From Pantoea sp. AS-PWVM4 (GTDB taxonomy: Bacteria > Pseudomonadota > Gammaproteobacteria > Enterobacterales > Enterobacteriaceae), in contig NZ_ASZC01000022.1 of the NCBI RefSeq assembly GCF_000468095.1, positions 1-64,000 on the forward strand: a DNA stretch of 64,000 bases, written 5' to 3'. Under the pieces are notes generated by a model. It was given only the letters and a program-made list of their open reading frames with translations. It had not been told where the DNA came from and ran no database searches. Position 1 is the first letter of the stretch. Each line of letters begins with the position of its first letter. The translations under genes were made by a program, and so were the position numbers. Shown one piece after another: positions 61,726-64,000 of the stretch.

Positions 61726-63003
61726 ATGTCCGTTCGATGCTCTCTGTCAGTACGCCTGCTGCTGGCAAGTTTTCTGTGGTTGTTGCTCGGCAATAGCCAG
61801 GCGGCGGAACACTATCAACTGGAAAAGGTAGTCGAAATCAGCCGACACGGCGTGCGGCCACCGACCCCAGGTAACCGTAAAGAGATCGAAGCCGCCACAC
61901 AACGCCCCTGGACGCAATGGACCACCCACGATGGTGAGCTGACTGGTCACGGCTACGCCGCGGTGGTTAACAAAGGTCGTTGGGAAGGTGAGCATTACCG
62001 TCAACTGGGCCTGCTCACCCGTGGATGCCCGACTGGTGCGGATATTTACGTGCGCGCCAGTCCGTTGCAACGCACGCGCGCCACCGCTGAAGCGTTGGTG
62101 GATGGTGCCTTTCCTGCCTGTGGCGTGGCAATTCATCATGTGGATAGCGATATCGATCCGCTGTTCCAGAGCGAAAAGGAGCCATTTGCCCAGCTTGACC
62201 CGACCAAAGAACGCGCCGCACTGGTCGCCAAAGCCGGTGATTTAGCCGCGCTGCAACAGCAACTCCAGCCCGCCATCCAACAACTCAGGCAGGCAGTATG
62301 CGCCCCCGGTAGCGACTGCACGGCATTCACCCGTCCGTGGCAATTAAAAGAAACCCAATCTGGCCATACCTGGGTACAAGGGCTGAGCGTGCTGGCCAGC
62401 ATGGTCGAAACGCTGCGCCTCGGCTGGAGCGAAAACCTGCCGTTAAACCAACTGGCCTGGGGCAATATCACCTCTTCCGCTCAGATCAGCGCCTTGTTGC
62501 CGATTCTGACCGCCAGCTATGACCTCAGCAACGATATCCCTTACATGGCGCAACGCCGTGGCTCGATCTTGCTGGATGCGGTGATAAAAGGGCTGGAACA
62601 AGGCATCAACCGCGATGGCAATAGCTCACCGGATACCCGCTGGTTACTGCTGGTGGCGCACGATACCAATATCGCACGGGTGCGCACCCTGATGAACTTC
62701 AGTTGGCAGCTCCCGGGATACTCACGCGGCAATGTCCCGCCCGGCAGCAGCCTGGTGTTTGAACGCTGGCGCGACACACAAAGCGGGCAACGTTTCGTGC
62801 GTATCTATTTCCAGGCACAAAGCCTCGATGACCTGCGACATTTAACGCCGGTGGATGATCGTCATCCGTTACTGCGTCAGGAGTGGCATGAGAAAAACTG
62901 TAGAGTGACGGAAGTCGGTACCTTATGTCCTTATCAATCCACCCTGGATTCCTTCCGCCAGGCGCTGGATAAGCAGGCCATTATTCCCGTCAATTATCCG
63001 TAG
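61726..63003 (+). CDS. Periplasmic histidine acid phosphatase (AppA/Agp family, phytase-like)
   Basis: A 425-aa exported phosphatase. A signal peptide (LLLASFLWLLLGNSQAA) ends near residue 27. The nucleophile motif RHGVRPPT places catalytic His41, and AHDTN near residue 311-315 supplies the proton donor Asp313; HDTN rather than HDSN is the AppA (phytase) form. Several Cys pairs suggest disulfides. It would release phosphate from phytate or sugar phosphates. AAAGGA precedes the ATG, 15 bp after the inositol monophosphatase gene. Its TAG stop lies inside a REP-like element. Substrate choice between phytate and glucose 1-phosphate is not settled. Confidence 0.8.
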   Translation: MSVRCSLSVRLLLASFLWLLLGNSQAAEHYQLEKVVEISRHGVRPPTPGNRKEIEAATQRPWTQWTTHDGELTGHGYAAVVNKGRWEGEHYRQLGLLTRGCPTGADIYVRASPLQRTRATAEALVDGAFPACGVAIHHVDSDIDPLFQSEKEPFAQLDPTKERAALVAKAGDLAALQQQLQPAIQQLRQAVCAPGSDCTAFTRPWQLKETQSGHTWVQGLSVLASMVETLRLGWSENLPLNQLAWGNITSSAQISALLPILTASYDLSNDIPYMAQRRGSILLDAVIKGLEQGINRDGNSSPDTRWLLLVAHDTNIARVRTLMNFSWQLPGYSRGNVPPGSSLVFERWRDTQSGQRFVRIYFQAQSLDDLRHLTPVDDRHPLLRQEWHEKNCRVTEVGTLCPYQSTLDSFRQALDKQAIIPVNYP

Positions 63004-63075
63004 CGGCGCGATTTATCGCACGGTGTTCACGGATTGGTGGTCAACTAACGGGCGCGCGATAAAGCGAGCCGCTGT
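63000..63075. repeat. BIME-like repeat overlapping the phosphatase stop codon
   Basis: GTAGCGGCGCGATTTATCGC (63000-63019) is a full left element; a degenerate inverted partner (GCGCGCGATAAAGCGAGCCGCT) ends about 63074. The TAG at 63001-63003 within the element is the stop codon of the acid phosphatase gene. Confidence 0.85.
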
Positions 63076-63319
63076 GCCTGTGGCTTATCTGAACAAAATA
63101 CAACCATTAAGATTTCGTTAGCTATTTGTTAGCCTCTTCTGAGGATTTTCTATATTTCCCGTCAGGCGTTCGTATTCCCTTAACCTCGGGTTAACCTGTC
63201 AACGTCAATCATCCCTTGATTCATTATTTTTTACCCTTGTTTTTCGGCGACAAGGAGTCGCCGATTTATTTTTTTTGCGCCATCTGCGTCAGGTAATTAA
63301 AAAATCAACGGGCGGTATT
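63076..63319 (+). other. Leader-like region upstream of the acyltransferase gene
   Basis: The 316-bp gap after the phosphatase gene holds no ORF of note. Beyond the REP pair it is AT-rich, contains direct repeats GTTAGC (63118 region) and a GGTTAACC palindrome (63189-63196), and includes a strong terminator hairpin (63244-63276) 43 bp before the acyltransferase ATG. This fits a small RNA or an attenuated leader; no promoter is certain. Confidence 0.4.
63244..63276 (+). terminator. Strong intrinsic terminator ahead of the acyltransferase gene
   Basis: TCGGCGAC, loop AAGGA, GTCGCCGA, then TTTATTTTTTTT. It lies 241 bp after the phosphatase stop, too far to be an obvious 3' end for that gene, and 43 bp before the next start codon. 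Confidence 0.85.
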
Positions 63320-64000
63320 ATGACCAAATCGGACAGCTTCCGTTATCGCGCGGATATTGACGGCCTGCGCGCTGTCGCCATTCTGTCAGTGGTGTTGTTC
63401 CATTCCGGTGTCAGCTTTCTGCCGGGTGGCTTTATCGGTGTTGATATTTTCTTTGTTATTTCCGGTTTTTTAATCGGTGGCATTATCAGTCGGGAAATCT
63501 CCGCTGGGCGCTTCTCCTTTTATCAATTCTATTTACGGCGTATTCGTCGTATCGCGCCTGCATTGTTTTTTATGATGGCCATATTGCTGCTGCTCGGCTA
63601 TATCCTGCTGTCACCACTTGAATTCAGCCAGCTGGCAAAATACAGCGTGGCGGTGTTTATCTCCGTGCCCAATATGCTGCTGATGAAAAGCGGTGACTAC
63701 TTCAGCAGCGATTCTGATTTAAACCCGCTGCTGATGACCTGGTCGCTCGGTATCGAAGAACAGTTCTACGTGGTGCTCCCCTTTATCCTGCTGCTGGCGG
63801 CACGTTTCAAACGCTCGATGGCTGGGGTGATTTTAGTCATCAGCATCGCCTCACTGGCCGCCTGCCTGTGGCTGACACCCACTGACAGCACCCATGCCTT
63901 CTACCTGCTCCCCACCCGCGCCTGGGAATTGGGGGCTGGCGTGCTGCTGGCGTTGTGGCAACCACAACCCATCAACGGACGCGCCGCCAACCTGTGCAAT
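63320..64000 (+). CDS. Acyltransferase 3 family membrane protein (5' part, truncated by window end)
   Basis: The first 227 codons of an integral membrane O-acyltransferase (OatA/OafA type). The family signature is clear: YRADIDGLRAVAILSVVLFH with the catalytic His, then GGFIGVDIFFVISGFLI, YLRRIRRIAPAL and TWSLGIEEQFYVVLPF. Such proteins acetylate or otherwise acylate lipopolysaccharide, exopolysaccharide or peptidoglycan on the periplasmic side. The ATG at 63320 has only a weak RBS. No frameshift in the visible part. It is preceded by a terminator-ended leader, so regulation by read-through is possible. Confidence 0.9.
   Translation, partial: MTKSDSFRYRADIDGLRAVAILSVVLFHSGVSFLPGGFIGVDIFFVISGFLIGGIISREISAGRFSFYQFYLRRIRRIAPALFFMMAILLLLGYILLSPLEFSQLAKYSVAVFISVPNMLLMKSGDYFSSDSDLNPLLMTWSLGIEEQFYVVLPFILLLAARFKRSMAGVILVISIASLAACLWLTPTDSTHAFYLLPTRAWELGAGVLLALWQPQPINGRAANLCN

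Noticed and set aside
63246..63319. RfaH ops element before the acyltransferase
   Set aside because: The ops core GGCGGTAGC is not present; GGGCGGTATT near the ATG is only a partial resemblance.

Overview
The window is a chromosomal segment of a gamma-proteobacterium of the order Enterobacterales, most likely Erwiniaceae and Pantoea-like. The family call rests on close similarity of nearly every protein to its Escherichia coli counterpart, on gene order that follows the E. coli tomB-hha...clpXP-tig...cyo...dxs...secDF-tgt-queA-acpH segment read in the opposite direction, on the cysteine-inducible desulfhydrase/Lrp-type regulator pair described in Salmonella and Pantoea, and on a family of palindromic intergenic repeats (core GCGATAAATCGC). 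Genus assignment is inference.

Layout. 1-3.2 kb: a 46-bp tandem repeat array, then a zinc-starvation island with two Zur-box-like palindromes controlling the zinc-free ribosomal paralogues L31B/L36B and, convergently, a zinc-type ABC importer preceded by a possible 34-codon membrane protein. 3.2-4.6 kb: AT-rich stretch with an unrecognised 135-aa protein and tomB-hha. 4.7-12.5 kb: 4.5S RNA, atl, ybaY, tesB, a nitrogen module (glnK-amtB with a sigma-54 promoter and NtrC-like sites) and the MdlAB exporter. 12.5-17.5 kb: cysteine-detoxification pair (decR/cdsH), cof, ybaE, queC. 17.6-28 kb: protein quality control (fadM, ybaV, ppiD, hupB, lon, clpX, clpP, tig, bolA) with two good sigma-32 promoters. 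28.2-37 kb: yajG-ampG, the cytochrome bo3 operon cyoABCDE, yajR. 37-41.7 kb: an alcohol/aldehyde dehydrogenase pair with a sigma-54 promoter and a divergent AcoR-type activator, inserted between yajR and yajQ compared with E. coli. 41.7-53.8 kb: yajQ, panE-yajL, thiI, xseB-ispA-dxs-yajO, pgpA, thiL, nusB, ribH, ribD, nrdR. 54-60.7 kb: yajI, secF, secD, yajC, tgt, queA, acpH. 60.9-64 kb: an accessory tail with an inositol-monophosphatase-family protein closely followed by a periplasmic phytase-like acid phosphatase, then the start of an acyltransferase cut by the window edge.

Most of the window is ordinary conserved core genome. The points worth a second look are the zinc island with its small ORF, the enhancer-dependent aldehyde module, the probable phytate-degradation pair, the tandem array that looks like an amplified variant of the interspersed palindrome family, a repeat that supplies the stop codon of the acid phosphatase, and a terminator-ended leader-like region ahead of the acyltransferase. 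I see no phage, IS element, CRISPR array, tRNA or rRNA. I did not find a clearly novel multi-gene system.
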